Shown here: positions 21,766 to 35,730 of the stretch, piece after piece
Layout of the letters: each line of letters begins with the position of its first letter
Numbering within the stretch: the first letter of the stretch is position 1
Origin: Myotis daubentonii
Taxonomy: Eukaryota > Chordata > Mammalia > Chiroptera > Vespertilionidae
Direction of reading: 5' to 3'
Assembly (NCBI RefSeq): GCF_963259705.1
Contig: NC_081861.1
Span: 106,384,102-106,448,101, forward strand
DNA: 64,000 nucleotides
Program-made: the position numbers and the translations under genes
The notes under the pieces: generated by a model
The model's input: the letters and a program-made list of their open reading frames with translations, nothing else
What the model was told of the DNA's origin: nothing
The model's database searches: none

Positions 21766-22166
21766 CTAGAAGCAACAGAATAACACAAAAACATAGTAAC
21801 ACATTAAAAATCATTATACTTTGTAAGGGAAACCAGAACATAATACAGAAGAATCACAATTTCATAAATGGAATTTCAACTAGCTTCAGATACCTGTTAA
21901 TTAAATTCTAAAATATTTGAGAAATAATGTACAGAATCAAGTGACACCTGGAAACACATTAGTGATGCCACACATTACATTTACAAAGAATAATGATGTT
22001 GGGTTTTGGATATCAAATATTGTCTTCAATTTTTGCTGGTAAAATAATCATACAGAATATGTTGCAATGTTAACATGGAGAAATAACTAACACTAAAATA
22101 TTTCAAAATTAATAATTAAACTATTTTCAATAACTATTTACTTCACCTAAATATTTTGTTTCATTT
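21766..22166. other. Unique intron sequence
   Basis: AT-rich; ends at the L1 target-site duplication. Confidence 0.6.
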
Positions 22167-22182
22167 AAAATATGCATTAAAG

Positions 22183-23212
22183 CTTCTGCAGAGCAAAAGA
22201 AACCATCTACAAAACAACAAGAGAACATGGAAGAACATATTTGCCAATGTTATCTCTGATAAGGGTTTAACCTCCAAAATTTATAAGGAACTCATACAAC
22301 TTAAAAAGAGGATAAACAATCCAATAAAAAAATGGGCAAAAGACCTAAATAGACACTTTTTAAAAATGGACATACAGAAGGCCAAGAGACAGAAAACATG
22401 CTCGAAGTCACTAATCATCCAAAAGATGCAAATGAAAATGACAATAAGGTATCATCTCACACCTGTTAGAATGGCTATCATCAACAAATCAACAAAGGAT
22501 AATTGCTGGCAAAAATGCAGAGAAAAAGGAACTCTTGTGCACTGCTGGTGGAAAGGCAGATTGGTGCAGTCACTGTGGAGAACAGTATGGAGTTTCCTCA
22601 AAAAATTAAAAATGGAACTCCCATTTGACCCAGTAATCCCATTTCTAGGAATATATCCCAAAGAAAACAGAAACACCAATCAGAAAGGACATATGCACCC
22701 CTATGTTCATAGCAGCACAATTCACCATAGCTAAGATCTGGAAACAGCCTAAGTGCCCATCAGCAGATGAGCGGATTAAAAAACAGTGGTACATCTAAAC
22801 AATGGAATACTACACTGTGGTAAAGAGAAGGAACTCTTACCATCTGCAACAACATGGATGGACATGGAGTGCATTATGCTAAGCAAAATAAGCCAGTTGG
22901 AGAAAGATAAATATCACATGATCTCATTCATTTGTTGAATATAATGAACAACATAAACTGATGAATAAAAATAGATCCAGAGACAGAGAAGCATGGAACA
23001 GACTGTCAAACCTCAGATGGAGGACAAGGAGGGTGGGAGGGGAGGGGTAAGAGATCAACAAAAGGACTTGTATGCATGCATATAAGTATAAACAATGGAC
23101 CCAGACAGCAGGGGCATGAGGGTTTGTGCTGGGGGGGTGGGAGTGGGCAGAGAGAGGTTAATGGGAGAAAAAGGAGACATATGTAATACTTTCAACAATA
23201 AAGAATTTTTAA
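22183..23212 (+). mobile_element. 5'-truncated L1 with 16-bp duplication
   Basis: ORF2 C-terminal coding ([40 protein letters not shown]) with shifts, then 3'UTR. AAAATATGCATTAAAG flanks it exactly (22167-22182, 23213-23228). Confidence 0.92.
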
Positions 23213-23389
23213 AAAATATGCATTAAAGTTATCATCTAGGGTTCTTATTATAGAAATCCAAAATTTAACCTTGCCATACCATTTAAGTTCCTAAAATTGA
23301 TATATTAATGAAAGATATATAAAATTTTGCAATATATGAACATCTAATGTTCTGGGCAAATCTACATTGTTTTAAAAGCTCACAGACCC

Positions 23390-23606
23390 GCCCTAACCGG
23401 TTTGGCTCAGCGGATGGAGCATTGGCCTGTGGACTCGAGGGTCCCAGGTTCGATTCCGGTCAAGGGCATGTACCTTGGTTGCGGGCACATCCCCAGTGGG
23501 GAGTGTGCAGGAGGCAGCTGATTGGTGTTTCTCTTCATTGATGTTTCTAACTCTCTATCCCTCTCCCTTCCTCTCTGTAAAAAATCAATAAAATATATTT
23601 TTTTAA
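23390..23606 (+). mobile_element. VES SINE, well preserved
   Basis: The 16-bp duplication AAAAGCTCACAGACCC is at 23374-23389 and 23607-23622, and the SINE is close to consensus. Confidence 0.93.
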
Positions 23607-26231
23607 AAAAGCTCACAGACCCACACAGTAGTAGAAAATTAATAGAATATTATGTAAAGTAATTTTATTTTCATTTTTTATTAAATTTAATGGGATGATA
23701 TTGATCAACATGAACATATAGGTTTCAGGTGTGGGTTTCTATTGTTATAAGATCTGTATATTGCACCTTGTACCCATTACCCAAAGTCAAATTTTCTCCT
23801 GTCTCCAGATATTAGGACACCCTTCCCCTCCCAACACCTTCCCTCTGGCAACCACCACACTGCTATTTGTGTTCACAAGTTTCAGTTTTATATCCCGCAC
23901 ATTAGTGAAATCATATGGGTCTTAGCTTTTTGTGACTGACATTTCACTTAGCACGGTATTCTCAAGTCCATCCATGTTGTTCTTTCTTATGGCTGTGTAT
24001 ATGTACCACATCTTCTTTATTCAGTCCCCATATTCCAGGACACTTTGGTTGTTTCTAATGTCTTGGCAACCATGAATATTGCTGCAATGAACATAGGGTT
24101 CATATGGCTTTGCACAAATATGATTTCGAGTTTTTTGGGCATATACCCATCAGAGAGAACATTGGGTCATATGGTAGCTCAATTCTCATTTTTTTGAGCA
24201 TTCACCGGAGTGCTTTCCATAGTGGATGTACCAGGTTACATTCCCATCAGAAGTGAATGAGTGTTCACTTTTCTCCACAACCTCTCCAACACTTGTTATT
24301 GCTTGTCTTATTCAAAAAGGCCACTCAAACAGGTGTGAGGTGGTATCTCATTGTAGTTTTGATTTGTATTTCCCTAATTGCCAGTGAGGTCGAACATCTT
24401 TTAATATATCTATTGGCTGTTTGTATGTCTTCTTGGAAGATGTTTTTTTATAGCTGCTCTGCTCATTTTTTGTTTGGGTTGTTTGTTTGATGTTGAGTCT
24501 TATGAGTTCTTTATATGTTTTAGAAATGAAAACCTTGTTGGAGCTACTATTTGCAAATATCATATCCTATCTGGTTGGCTGCCTGTTTGTTTTGTTGTTG
24601 TCAGTTTTTGTTGTTGTTGTGGTGGTGGTGGAGTTGTTTGTTTTTTTTTTTGCTGTGCAGTAGCTTTTTAGTTTGATATTTTTGCCTTTACTTCCCTTGC
24701 CTTTGGGGTCAAGTTCATAAAATGTCCTCTAAAACCCAGGTCCACAAATTTGGTACCTAAATTTTCTTTGATGTAACTTATTGTATCAGATCTTATATTT
24801 AGGTCTTTGATCCATTTTTAATTAATTTTTGTACATGGGGACAAAATGTAATCCAGTTTCAATCATTTACATGTGGCTTTCAAGTTTTTCCAGCATAATT
24901 TATTTACTCCATTGTGTGTTCCTGGCTCCTTTGTCGAAAATTATCTGTCCATATACATGCGGATTTGTAGCTGGGATTTTTATTCTGTTCCATTGATCTG
25001 TTTGTCTATTTCTCTGCCAATACCATGCTGTTTTGATTATTGTAGCTCCATAGTATAATTTGAAGACAGGTAGCATGATACCTCCAGCTTTGTTTTTTCT
25101 CAGGATTGTTTTGTCTATTCGGGGTCTTTTGTGGTCTGATGATTTCTCCTTCTATGTCTTTAATAACTGACATTCTTATTTTGATGGGGTTGCATTAAAT
25201 CTGTATATTGCTTTGGGAAATATGGGATGAACTATGTTGGTTCATCCGATCTATGAACAAGGAATATTTTCCCATTTGTTGTTTTTTTTCAATCTCTTTT
25301 AATTATGCTTTGTAATTTTTAGTATGTAGGTCTTTCACACTCTTAAGTTTATTCTTAGGATTTTTTTTTTGGTTGCAATTGCAAAAGAAATTATTTTTAT
25401 TGTCTTTTTCTGATGTTTTATTCTTAGTATACAAGAAGGCAATGGATTTTTGCATATTGATTTTGAAACTTGCAACTTGACTGTATCTGTTTATTGTTTC
25501 TAATCTTTTTTTGGTAGAGTCTTTAGAGATTTCTATATACATCATGTCTGCAAAAAGTGACAGTTTTACTTCTTCCCTATTTGGATGCCTTTTATTTCTT
25601 TCTCTTGCCTTATTGTTGTGGCTAGGACATCAAGCACTATGTTGAATAAGAGTGGTGACAGTGGACATCTTGTCTTTTTCCTGATCTTAGGGGAAAAGCT
25701 TTCAGTTTTTCAGCATTGAGTATGATATTAGCTGAGGGTTTATCACATATGTCCTTAATTATGTTGAGGTACTTTCTTTCTATTCCAATTTTATTGAATG
25801 TTTAAATCATAAATGAATGTTGTATATTATCAAATGCTTATTTTGAATCTATTGATAAGATCATATGAGTTTTATCCTTCCTTTTCTTAATGTGGTTCAG
25901 TACATTGATTTATTTGCATATGTTGAACCATTCTTGTGCCCCTGGCATGAACCCCAGCTGATAGTATTATTTTTTGATGTACTGTTATATTTGATTTAAT
26001 AGTATTTTGTTTAGGATTTTTGCATCTGTATTCATTAGAGATACTGGTCTGTGCTTTTCTTTTTCTGTGTGTTATCTTTACTAGGATTTGGTATCAGGGT
26101 TATATTGTTCTCATAGAATGTGTTAGGAAGAATTGCCTCCTCTTTAATTTTTTGAAAGAATTTGAGGATAGGTTTCAAATCTTTGAATGTTTGGTAGAAT
26201 TCACTGGTGAAGCAATCTGGTCTTGGATTTT

Positions 26232-26447
26232 TTAAAAATATATTTTATTGATTTTTTACAGAGAGGAAGGGAAAGGGATAGAGAGTTAGAAACATCGATG
26301 AGAGAGAAACATCGATCAGCTGCCTCCTGCACACTCCCTACTGGGGATGTGCCCGCAACCAAGGTACATGCCCTTGACCGGAATCAAACCTGGGACCCTT
26401 GAGTCTGCAGGCTGATGCTCTATCCACTGAGCAAAACCAGTTAGGGC
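26232..26447 (-). mobile_element. VES SINE in the antisense L1
   Basis: VES features in minus orientation; L1 similarity resumes on both sides (TGGATTTTT / TGGACTTTT flanks). Confidence 0.9.
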
Positions 26448-26548
26448 TGGACTTTTGTTTTTTGATGGGTTTTTGATGGTTGTTTCCATTTCCCCACTAA
26501 TGATCAGTCTATTTAGATTTTCCAATTCTTCAAGATTTAGACTAGGAA

Positions 26549-27138
26549 TCCTATCTAATAAAGAGGGAATATGCTAATTGACCCTCATACTGTCAAAAAG
26601 ATGGCAACACCCACAGCCAATAAGAAGGGGATATGCTGATTGACTTCCCTGCTCTCAAAGATGGCAGCTCCCACAGCCAATAAGGGAATATGCTAATTCA
26701 GTGTTCCACCCTGAAAGATGGTGACGCCCACAGCCAATAAGGAGGGACTATGATAATTGACTGCCCCCCCTCAAAGATGGGATGTGCCCACAGCCACAAG
26801 ATGGCAGTGCCCAGTCCCCTCAGCCCCACCAGGGTGGCAGGTGCACAGCAAGCCACTCCGCATGCTTACCTCTGGAGACCCCCAGTCCCCTCAGGCCCCC
26901 AGCCACCCAGGGCCAGCCTGAGGCACAGGCAAGCCTAGGATGGTGGCTGCCCAGCCACTCAGGGCCACCCAAAGCTCAGGTAACCCGGGCCAGCCAAGAC
27001 TTGCGCTACTAGCAGTGGCAGCAGCAGAGGTGTGATGGGCCGTTGCCTTCCCCTGATGGCTCCCAGACTGTGAGAGGGGGCAGGCCGAGCTGAGGGACCC
27101 CCCTCCAGTGCATGAATTTTCATGCACAGGGCCTCTAA
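26549..27138 (+). mobile_element. Helitron in antisense L1, 3' end mutated to CTAA
   Basis: 5' TCCTATCTAATAAAGAGG and a 3' GTGCATGAATTTTCATGCAC hairpin, then GGGCCTCTAA where CTAG is expected. Flanks are A|T within the L1. The 5' part holds about four 55-65 bp units with ATGCTAATTGA and AAGATGGC. The 3' part is the GC-rich subterminal module shared with other copies. Confidence 0.85.
26573..26815 (+). repeat. AAGATGGC tandem units in a Helitron
   Basis: Four to five units of 55-65 bp, each with ATGCTAATTGA (or variant), AAAGATGG and CCCACAGCCAATAAG. CCAAT and ATGG motifs recur in each unit. Confidence 0.75.
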
Positions 27139-27782
27139 TGTTATATAATTCTAGCAACTTATCCATTTTCTCTAGGATATTTAATTTGATGGCATATAGT
27201 CTTTCATAATATTCTATTATGATCCTTTGTATATCTGTGATGTCTCTGTTGACTTCTCTCTCACTTCTGATTTTGTTTATATGGGTCTTTTCCTTTATTT
27301 TCCTTTGTGAGGCTAACCAGGGGTTTGTTAATTTTTATTAGTCTTTTCAAAGAACCAGGTTGTTCTTTGTTTATTAATTTTTTGAATAGTTTTTCTTTTC
27401 TCTATACTGTTAAATTCTGCTCAATTTTTTATTATTCCCTTTCTTCTGCTGACTTTAGGTTGCTTTTGTTCTTCTTTTGTTAGTTCTTTAAGCTGTGATG
27501 TTAGATTATTTACTTGTGATTTCTCTTGTTTCTTGAGATAGGCCTATAATGATATAATCTTCTTTCTTATTATTGCTTTTGCTGCATCCCAGAAATTTTG
27601 ATATGTTATATTCTTACTCTCATTTTTATTTATATATCTTTTTATCTCATATTTTATTTCTTCTTTGATCCAGTCATTTTTTAATAGTATGTTGTTTAAT
27701 ATTCACAGATTTTGGGGTTTCTTTACTTCCTTTTTGCAGCTGATTTCTAATTTCAGGGCATCATGATTAGAGAATATGCTTA

Positions 27783-28004
27783 GCCCTAGCTGGTTTGGTT
27801 CAGTGGATAGAGCGTCGGCTTGCAGACTGAAAGGTCCCAGGTTCGATACCAGTAAAGCGCATGTACCTGGGTTGTGGGCACATACACAGTAGGAGGTGTG
27901 CAGGAGGAAGCTGATTGATTTTTCTCTCTCATCGATGTTTCTAACTCTCTATCCCTCTCGATTCCTCTCTGTAAAAAATGAATAAAATATATTTTTTTTA
28001 AAAA
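27783..28004 (+). mobile_element. VES SINE in the antisense L1
   Basis: AGAGAATATGCTTA flanks it at 27769-27782 and 28005-28018. Confidence 0.92.
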
Positions 28005-28343
28005 AGAGAATATGCTTAGTATGATTTCAAGCCTCTTGAATTTGTTGATGCTAGTTATGTGATCCAACATATGGTCTATCCTTGAGAATACTCCATGTGC
28101 ACTTAGGAATGTATAATCTGATATCCTGAGATGAAAGGTTGAGTTAATGTCAACTATGTCCATTTGGTCTAGTGTTTCATTTAAGGCCAATATTTCTTTA
28201 TTGATTTTCTGTTTGGTTGATCTGTCTAGAGCTGTCAATGGAGTGTTAAGGTCCCCACCTATGATTTTGTTTGGATCTGTTTCTCCCTATAGTTCTGTGA
28301 GTAGCTGTTTTATATATTTCGGTGGTCCTTGGTTGGGTGCATA

Positions 28344-28711
28344 TCTATATTATAAAAGGCCTGTGGCCGTAATGCCATAATGACCACAGAATCAGTCACC
28401 CAGAGGTGCATTGATGAGTCTCGTGGCACCGCAGGTCTGGGGTCCCACCTCATGCGGCAGGTCTGGTGTCTGGGGTCCCATCTCACATGGCAGGTCTGGG
28501 GTCTGGGGTCTGGTCCCACCTCGTGCTGTGGGTCTGGGGTCTGGGGTCCCGCCTCATGCGGTGGGTCTGGGGTCTCACACGAATTCGGCTCACATGGTGT
28601 GGCCCATAGGCCCTATTGCAGCAAGGCTGGTGGCCAGCAGGCAGGCAGGTCAGTGGGCAGGTGGGCACGGCGAGGCACATGGCTGCACGATTTCGTGTAC
28701 TGGGCTTCTAG
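28344..28711 (+). mobile_element. Helitron in antisense L1 with short minisatellite
   Basis: 5' TCTATATTATAAAAGGCC and 3' GCACGATTTCGTGTAC hairpin with CTAG at 28708-28711. The flanks join to uninterrupted L1 (GGTGCATA|TATGTTAAGG). The middle is a GGTCTGGGGTCCCACCTC repeat. Confidence 0.85.
28430..28580 (+). repeat. Short minisatellite in a Helitron
   Basis: Four to five ~30 bp units around GGTCTGGGGTCCCACCTC and ATGCGG. Confidence 0.8.
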
Positions 28712-29784
28712 TATGTTAAGGAATGTTATTTTTTCTTCATGTAGTATTCCCTTTATTATTATAAAGTGTCCACCTTTGTCTCTTGTTATCTTGAAATCGA
28801 TTTTGTCACATATACATATGGCTATAACTGCTTTTCTATAGATTTTATTTGCTTGGAGAATCATTTTCCACCCTTTTACTTTGACCTACCTTTGTCTTTG
28901 CAGCTTAGATGTGTCTCTTATAGGCATCATATGGTTGGATTTTGTTTTATTTATCCACTCTGCTATTCTGTGTCTCTTTCTTGGTGAATTTATACTATTT
29001 ATTTTACCGTTAGGGTAATTACTGACATATGAGAATGTCCAATAACCATTTTATCTTTTGTTTTCTGGTAGCTCTGTTCCTTCATTGGTTCTTTTCCTTT
29101 GTGTTTCTGTCTGTGTGTTTTTGTTTGGTGGTATTCCATACTTCTTTCTTCTGTTTCCAAATTTTTTAAAGCTCTGTCCTGTTTTGGGAATTTTGTGTGT
29201 GATTACCATTAGGTTTCTAAAAAGTAAAGTTTCATATATACCTTAGTTTGTTTTTTTAAGTGCATCTCATCTTCATGTTCCTATGCCAGCTTAGACTTTT
29301 ACCCCCTCCCCTTTTATGTTTTTGTTCTCACAAATTATGCCTGTTTATGCTGTAAGTTTTTGGTGATCTTACTCATAGTGTTGTGATCTTACATTCTTTG
29401 TTTTATGTACAATAAAGCCCTTGAGCATTGCCTGCAATGGATGTTTTCTGGTGATAAAATTCCTCAATTTCTGTATGTCTAGAACATCTTTCTTTCTCTT
29501 TCATATTCTAAGGAAAATTTTGCTGAATATATTATTTGTGGCCAGTAATTTCTCTCTTTCTGGCTTGTGCCTATTTGCTCCCACTCTCTTCTGACTTGTA
29601 TAGTTTCTGCTGAGAAGTCTGATGAAATTCTGATGGGTTTTCCTTTGTAAGTCCCTTCCTTCTTTTCCCTGGCTGCTTTGAGCATTTGTCACTGGTCAAT
29701 AATTTTTGACAGTTTTAATATGAAGAGCGCTAGAGAGGACCTCTTTGGATTGAGGTAACTAGGTGCTCTATTTGCTTCTTGGAT

Positions 29785-30111
29785 TCAAGGATCTAGTTCT
29801 TTCCATAGGTTTGGGAAGTTATCATCCACTATTTGTTTGAATAGACTCTCTGTTATTGCCAACTCCCTCTCTTCCTCCACTGAAATGCCTATTATTCTAA
29901 TGTTGCTTTTTCTGATGGTGTCAGATAGTTCTTGTAGACCTCTTTCATTTTTCTTTATGCTCAGGTCTCTCTTTTCTTCCCTATGAGTCATTTCTAGATT
30001 CTTCTCTTCGATATCACTAATTATTTCCTCCATCTGGTTGGCTCTGTTTTCTATGCTCAGTACTTTACTCTTAAATTCATTAATTAATGCTTCATTTCTA
30101 GGATTTCTCAT
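29785..30111 (-). pseudogene. L1 ORF1 protein fragment
   Basis: 108 residues: a coiled-coil-like stretch (SIENRANQMEEIISDIEEKN) then the start of the RNA-binding domain (SNIRIIGISVEEERELAITE). L1 ORF1p is an RNA chaperone of the retrotransposition particle. The frame is broken on both sides. Confidence 0.85.
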
Positions 30112-31228
30112 TGGTTCTGTTTTAAAGTTTCAATCCCATTGGTCAAGTACTTGTTTTGTTCATTGATTTGTTTTCTGAGGGCATTAAATTCCTGTCTATT
30201 TGCTCACATTCTATTGAGTATTTTCTGAATTGCAATCTTGAAATCTGGCATTTATATCACATCTTTCCATGTGTCCCAGTTTGCTTTTGGGAGGTTTTCC
30301 ATTTTCTTTCTGATCATCCTTGTTACCATGATTATTCAGGGTATTTGCTGTTCTCTTTGCCTAGTCATTTATATCTGTCCATATTAATGGCGGACAATAA
30401 CTTCCTCTGAAGAGGCTTTTCTACTATTTTCTAGTAGATTGTGCTGAATTGCAAGAATTTTTAGCTCTGTGATATCCTAGTCTTGACCCAGGGTTTCCTT
30501 AAGACTGTACATCTGTAAAGCTTGGAGGGTGGGGTTTGTTTTGTCCTCAACATAATGGCAAACCTTATCTCCCTGGGGTCCTGCCCCAAGCACCCCACCT
30601 GGGGGTCATTACAGAGGGAAATAGCAGTTCTGCTGAAATAGATCTTGGTTTACAGATAATGTGATCCTTGACCCAAATCCAAGAGCAAGGGAAAGAGAAT
30701 TTGGGGAGTCCAAATGGCCACAGTGCTCTGTGATTCTATTTCTTTGTCAGAAACACCACTGTTCTGCCCAACATTAGAGGGTTACAGAACAGAACCCAGT
30801 GCTCTGTTAGGCATCTCCTCGCTGCTCTGCCTGTTGGACTGCACCCTGCAATTCTCTGTTCCTCCAGGCCACAGGCAGCGCCTGCAACCACTGGGTTCCT
30901 CCCCTCTCCAGGATACACTGCAAGCTCCCCGCTGCAGGGCTATATCTGTGCTTTCCTCCCTTCTCATATCCCAGTTTATTCCCGGTTGCCCACCTTTAGA
31001 TGTTTCTATGTGCAGGTCTCTCAAGCAGGCCTCTGTATTGAGCAGGGAATTCTTTGTTGAATTATAATTGGTTTACTTGTTGTAATTTCACTGGGAGAGG
31101 CCAAGGGGATCTCTCACACTTCCATTTCTCTTATGTCCACAATTTTCATTTATATTTACATAAACATTCCAGTCTTTTTTATTTAAATTAAGACCAAGGA
31201 ATATAAACTGTTTAGATAAAAATGATGG

Positions 31229-31440
31229 AGCCCAGACGGTGTTGCTCAATGGTTGAGCATCAACCTATAGATCAGGAGGTTTCCTTTCCATTCCCAGTAA
31301 GGACACATGCCTGGGTTGCTGGTTCGATGTCCAGTAGGGGGCATGCATGAGGCAGTCAATCAATGATTCTCTCTAATCATTGATGTTTCTAACTCTCCCT
31401 CTCTCTTCTTCTCTGAATACAATAAACATGAAAAAAAGAA
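31229..31440 (+). mobile_element. tRNA-derived SINE
   Basis: GTTGCTCAATGGTTGAGCAT head, GGTTCGATGTCCAG, and a TCTCTTCTTCTCTGAATACA end before an A-rich tail. Confidence 0.8.
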
Positions 31441-31883
31441 TGATGGAAAATAAAAATTTCCAGTTTCTCTAGGTATTAAAAAAAAAAAGGAAGAATAGAG
31501 AAGCATCACAAAAAAAAATTACAAGGAGTTACAAGACACCAAAAGAGGCATGCGACAGATATATAAAAGGGAACTCATATGTACTATGTAATTGAGTGGC
31601 GATTTAGGGAATTAATACTAATGACTTCCACAAAAAGTAAAAATAGCCTTCTAAAACATGTTCCATAAGCCAGATGTAACAATGATTTAATCAGTTAATA
31701 GTGGCCCTCTGTATATGCCTTAGAATTTAAGAGATTTTTTTTTCTTTTGAAAAATATTTCAATACCAATAATAGAACTAGAAAATAAAAAAACCCCTATG
31801 ATTACTGATAGTATATAAAATACATAAAGCAATTTGTAAAACAGACAACAAAATGGGTTTTTCTAAGAAAAAAATATTAGTTT
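31441..31883. other. Unassigned AT-rich intron
   Basis: Nothing recognised. Confidence 0.55.
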
Positions 31884-31899
31884 AAGAGTTGCACCTTTA

Positions 31900-32120
31900 G
31901 CCCTAACCGGTTTGGCTCAGTGGATAGAGCGTCGGCCTGTGGACTCAAGGGTCCCAGGTTCGATTCCGGTCAAGGGCATGTACCTTGGTTGTGGGCACAT
32001 CCCCAGTGGGAGTGTGCAGGAGGCAGCTGATCGATGTTTCTCTCTCATCGATGTTTCTAACTCTCTATCCCTCTCCATTCCTCTCTGTAAAAAATCAATA
32101 AAATATATTTTTTTAAAAAA
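31900..32120 (+). mobile_element. VES SINE, near consensus
   Basis: Flanked by the perfect 16-bp duplication AAGAGTTGCACCTTTA (31884-31899, 32121-32136). Confidence 0.93.
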
Positions 32121-32136
32121 AAGAGTTGCACCTTTA

Positions 32137-32523
32137 AAAAATTCTTTATAAGACTAAATAGAAATTTGCATGTTTCTATTTTCATGTTCTTTCAAAATTT
32201 AGTGAAATATCTGTACAAAAACATTCACTTATTAAGAAATGTAATTTTTCCTAACACATGACAAAGAACCAATTGAAATTAAATAACATCTTAGATTCTT
32301 TAGAACTAATTTTCTATAAGAACTGCTCTATCATTCATCCATTTTCCCCTTTCTCTTCCTCCTCTACATTCTCCAACCTAGAATAGGGGAGAATTTATTT
32401 TACCTGTTAGCACATACTTAACAGGTAAAATAAATAAGAAACAAAAACTTACTAAATATCATCCCCACATTTACTGGTTTCATGTAATTTTACTTAAAGC
32501 TGTAGCATATCATAACAATTACC
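32137..32523. other. Unassigned AT-rich intron
   Basis: Contains a local inverted repeat around TTTTACCTGTTAGCACATAC / TAACAGGTAAAATAAATAAG (32399-32435); otherwise nothing. Confidence 0.55.
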
Positions 32524-32870
32524 TTGAACTATAAGATGTGTGGATGAATTTGGAACAACACAGATGGATACTGAGGGTTATACTAAATGAAATAAGTCAG
32601 ATGGTAAAGGACAAAACCTTAAAATTTCATTCATAACTGAAATATTAAAAAATGAACAAAACAACAAGTTCATACATACAAACAACCGATTAGTGGTTAC
32701 CAGAAGGAAAGTGGGTGGAGGGGGAAATGGGTAAAGGGGTTTAATTATATGGTGACAGATGGAATCTAGACTTTTGATGGTGAGAATGCTATAGTGTATA
32801 CCGATACCAAATTATAATGTTGCATACCTGAAACTTATATTAACCAATGTTGCCCCAATAAAAATAATCC
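32524..32870 (+). mobile_element. Old L1 3' end
   Basis: Diverged L1 3'UTR (ATTAGTGGTTACCAGAAGG ... TATTAACCAATGTTGCCCCA), just downstream of exon 32986 in gene orientation. Confidence 0.75.
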
Positions 32871-32985
32871 CATACTAGTAAAACAAATGAATTTAGTTAA
32901 CCAGCAAAGTCAATATGTTACAATTTACTCTTCAGCGTTTGCTCATATTAAAGTTACTCAGTAACAAATTTTCTAGTGAACTTAC

Positions 32986-33044
32986 ATTCCAGTCAATATT
33001 TGCAAAAAAATGATGTCTTTTGATTTCCTCAACTCCTTCTGAAC
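32986..33044 (-). CDS. RPS6KA6: RPS6KA6 exon: AGC C-tail start (SEGVEEIKRHHFFANIDW)
   Basis: 59 nt encoding the end of a Gly codon then SEGVEEIKRHHFFANIDWN. This is the junction of the N-terminal kinase core with its AGC C-terminal tail (KRHxFFxxIDW motif). The shorter GSEG, in place of the GAGPDG that I recall in RSK1-3, supports RSK4. The acceptor is GTTTTTATAG and the donor is GTAAGTTC. It is the shortest exon in the window and is too small to find without the reading-frame context. Confidence 0.93.
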
Positions 33045-33930
<886 letters not shown>

Positions 33931-34956
33931 CTAGCCACACTTCTAAATTTACAAATTTCAAAAATAATTTTAAAGAATATTTTCACAGTGGTAAATAATG
34001 TCCCCCATAGCATAGGAGAAGGGAATAAGACAGTGTGGAAAATGTTATTTTGTGTCAATTTAAATCCACACGTTTCTCAAAACTGAAAGCAAGAGCACTT
34101 GATAAAACCCAGCACCCATTTATGCTAAAAACTCTCAGCAGAGTGGGAATAGAGGAAACATACCACATATAATGAAGGCCATAAAGAACTAACCCACAGC
34201 CAACATCATACACAATGGGCAAAAACTACAAGCATTTCCCTTAAGATTGGGGACTAGACAGATATCTGCTTTTAGCACTCTTATTCAACATAGCAGTGGA
34301 AGTCCCAGTCATAGCAATCACACAAGTAAAAGAAATAAATGGCTTCTAAATTGGAAAGAAGTAAAACTGTCCTTATTTGCAGATGACATGATACTATATA
34401 TAGAAAACCCTAAATACATCACCAGAAAACTACTAGAACTGATAAATGAATTCAGTAAAGTAGCAGGACAGAAAATAAATATTGAGAAATCAGTTGCATT
34501 TTTATGCACCCAAAAGGAACTATGAGAAAGGAAAACTAAGAAAACAATCCCATTTACAATTGCTTCAAAAAGAATAAAATACTTAAAAATTAATTTAACC
34601 AAGGATGTAAAAGACCTGTACTCAGAAAATTATAAGACACTGGAGAAAGAAATTGAAGAAGATACAAATAAGTGGGAACATATACCGTGTTAATGGATAG
34701 CAAGGATGACCATCATTAAAATGTTCATGTTACCCAAAGCAATCTACAGATTGAATACAATTCCTATTAAGATACCAATAGAGTATTTAACAGAACTAGA
34801 ACAAATATCCCAAAAATTTATATGGAATCATAAAAGTCCCCAAATAGCAACAGTGAGTGATCTTGAGAAAGAAGGACGAAGTTGTATGAATTATACTACC
34901 TGATATCAACTATATTACAAGGCCATAGTAATCAAAATAGCATGGTACTGGCATAA

Positions 34957-35270
34957 AAAGAGACATCTATCACATGATCTCACACATAAGTGGAAATCTA
35001 AAGAACAAAATAAACTGATGAACAAAATAGATCCAGAGACATAAATGCATGGAACAAAGTGTTGAATCTGAGGGAAGATGGGAGTGGGTGGGTGGGAAGG
35101 GATTAACAAAAAAACTCATATGCATGCATGTATAACTCATGGACACAGACAATAGTACTAGTATGGTAAAGGCCTTGGGCAGGGGGCAGGTGCAGGCTAG
35201 AAGGGATCAATGGGGAAAAAAGGGACATCTGTAATACTTTCAATAATAAAGATAATTTTTTTTAAAAATA
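34957..35270 (+). mobile_element. Younger L1 3' end nested in the L1
   Basis: L1 3'UTR (CACATGATCTCACACATAAG to TACTTTCAATAATAAAG) interrupts the ORF2 text TGGTACTGGCATAAAAA. The older L1 resumes at ACAGTATAGAACAATGGAAC. Confidence 0.8.
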
Positions 35271-35329
35271 AGAAATAAAAACAGTATAGAACAATGGAAC
35301 CAAATTGACAGCTCAGAAATAAATCCACA

Positions 35330-35536
35330 GCCGAAACCGGTTTGGCTCAGTGGATAGAGCGTCGGCCTGTGGACTCAAGGGTCCCAGGTTCAATTCAGGT
35401 CAAGGGGATGTACCTTGGTTGCGGGCACATCCCCAGTAGGAGATGTGCAGGAGGCAGCTGATCGATGTTTTTCTCTCATCAATGTTTCTAATTATCTCCC
35501 TTCCTCTCTGCAAAAATCAATAAAATATATTAAAAA
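35330..35536 (+). mobile_element. VES SINE in L1
   Basis: AGAAATAAATCCACA flanks both sides (35315-35329 and 35537-35551). Confidence 0.9.
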
Positions 35537-35730
35537 AGAAATAAATCCACACCTTTATAATTAATTCATATTTGACAAATGAGACAAAAGCATACAACAG
35601 GCTTAAGATAGTCTATTAAACAAGTGGTGCCTGGAAAATTAGAAGATATATGTAAAAAAATGAAACTATACCACTTTATTACACCACACACAAGAGTAAA
35701 CTCAAAATGGACTAAAGACTTAAATGTTAG

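Larger units (their letters stand above)
23665..31125 (-). mobile_element. Near-full-length antisense L1 with four insertions
   Basis: Minus-strand order from high to low: 5'UTR (about 31125-30420), ORF1 remnant (29785-30111 and around), ORF2 with many stops (about 29400-24250), 3'UTR to about 23665. Removing two SINEs and two Helitrons leaves about 6.1 kb, close to full L1 length. It lies in the intron between RPS6KA6 exons 32986 and 21765. Confidence 0.85.

Noticed and set aside
23400..23475. tRNA gene (A and B boxes)
   Set aside because: These are the tRNA-derived heads of VES SINEs, with an A-rich tail and target duplications; no cloverleaf is completed.
30714..31067. 117-residue open frame
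   Set aside because: It lies antisense in the GC-richer 5'UTR of the L1, a common source of chance frames.
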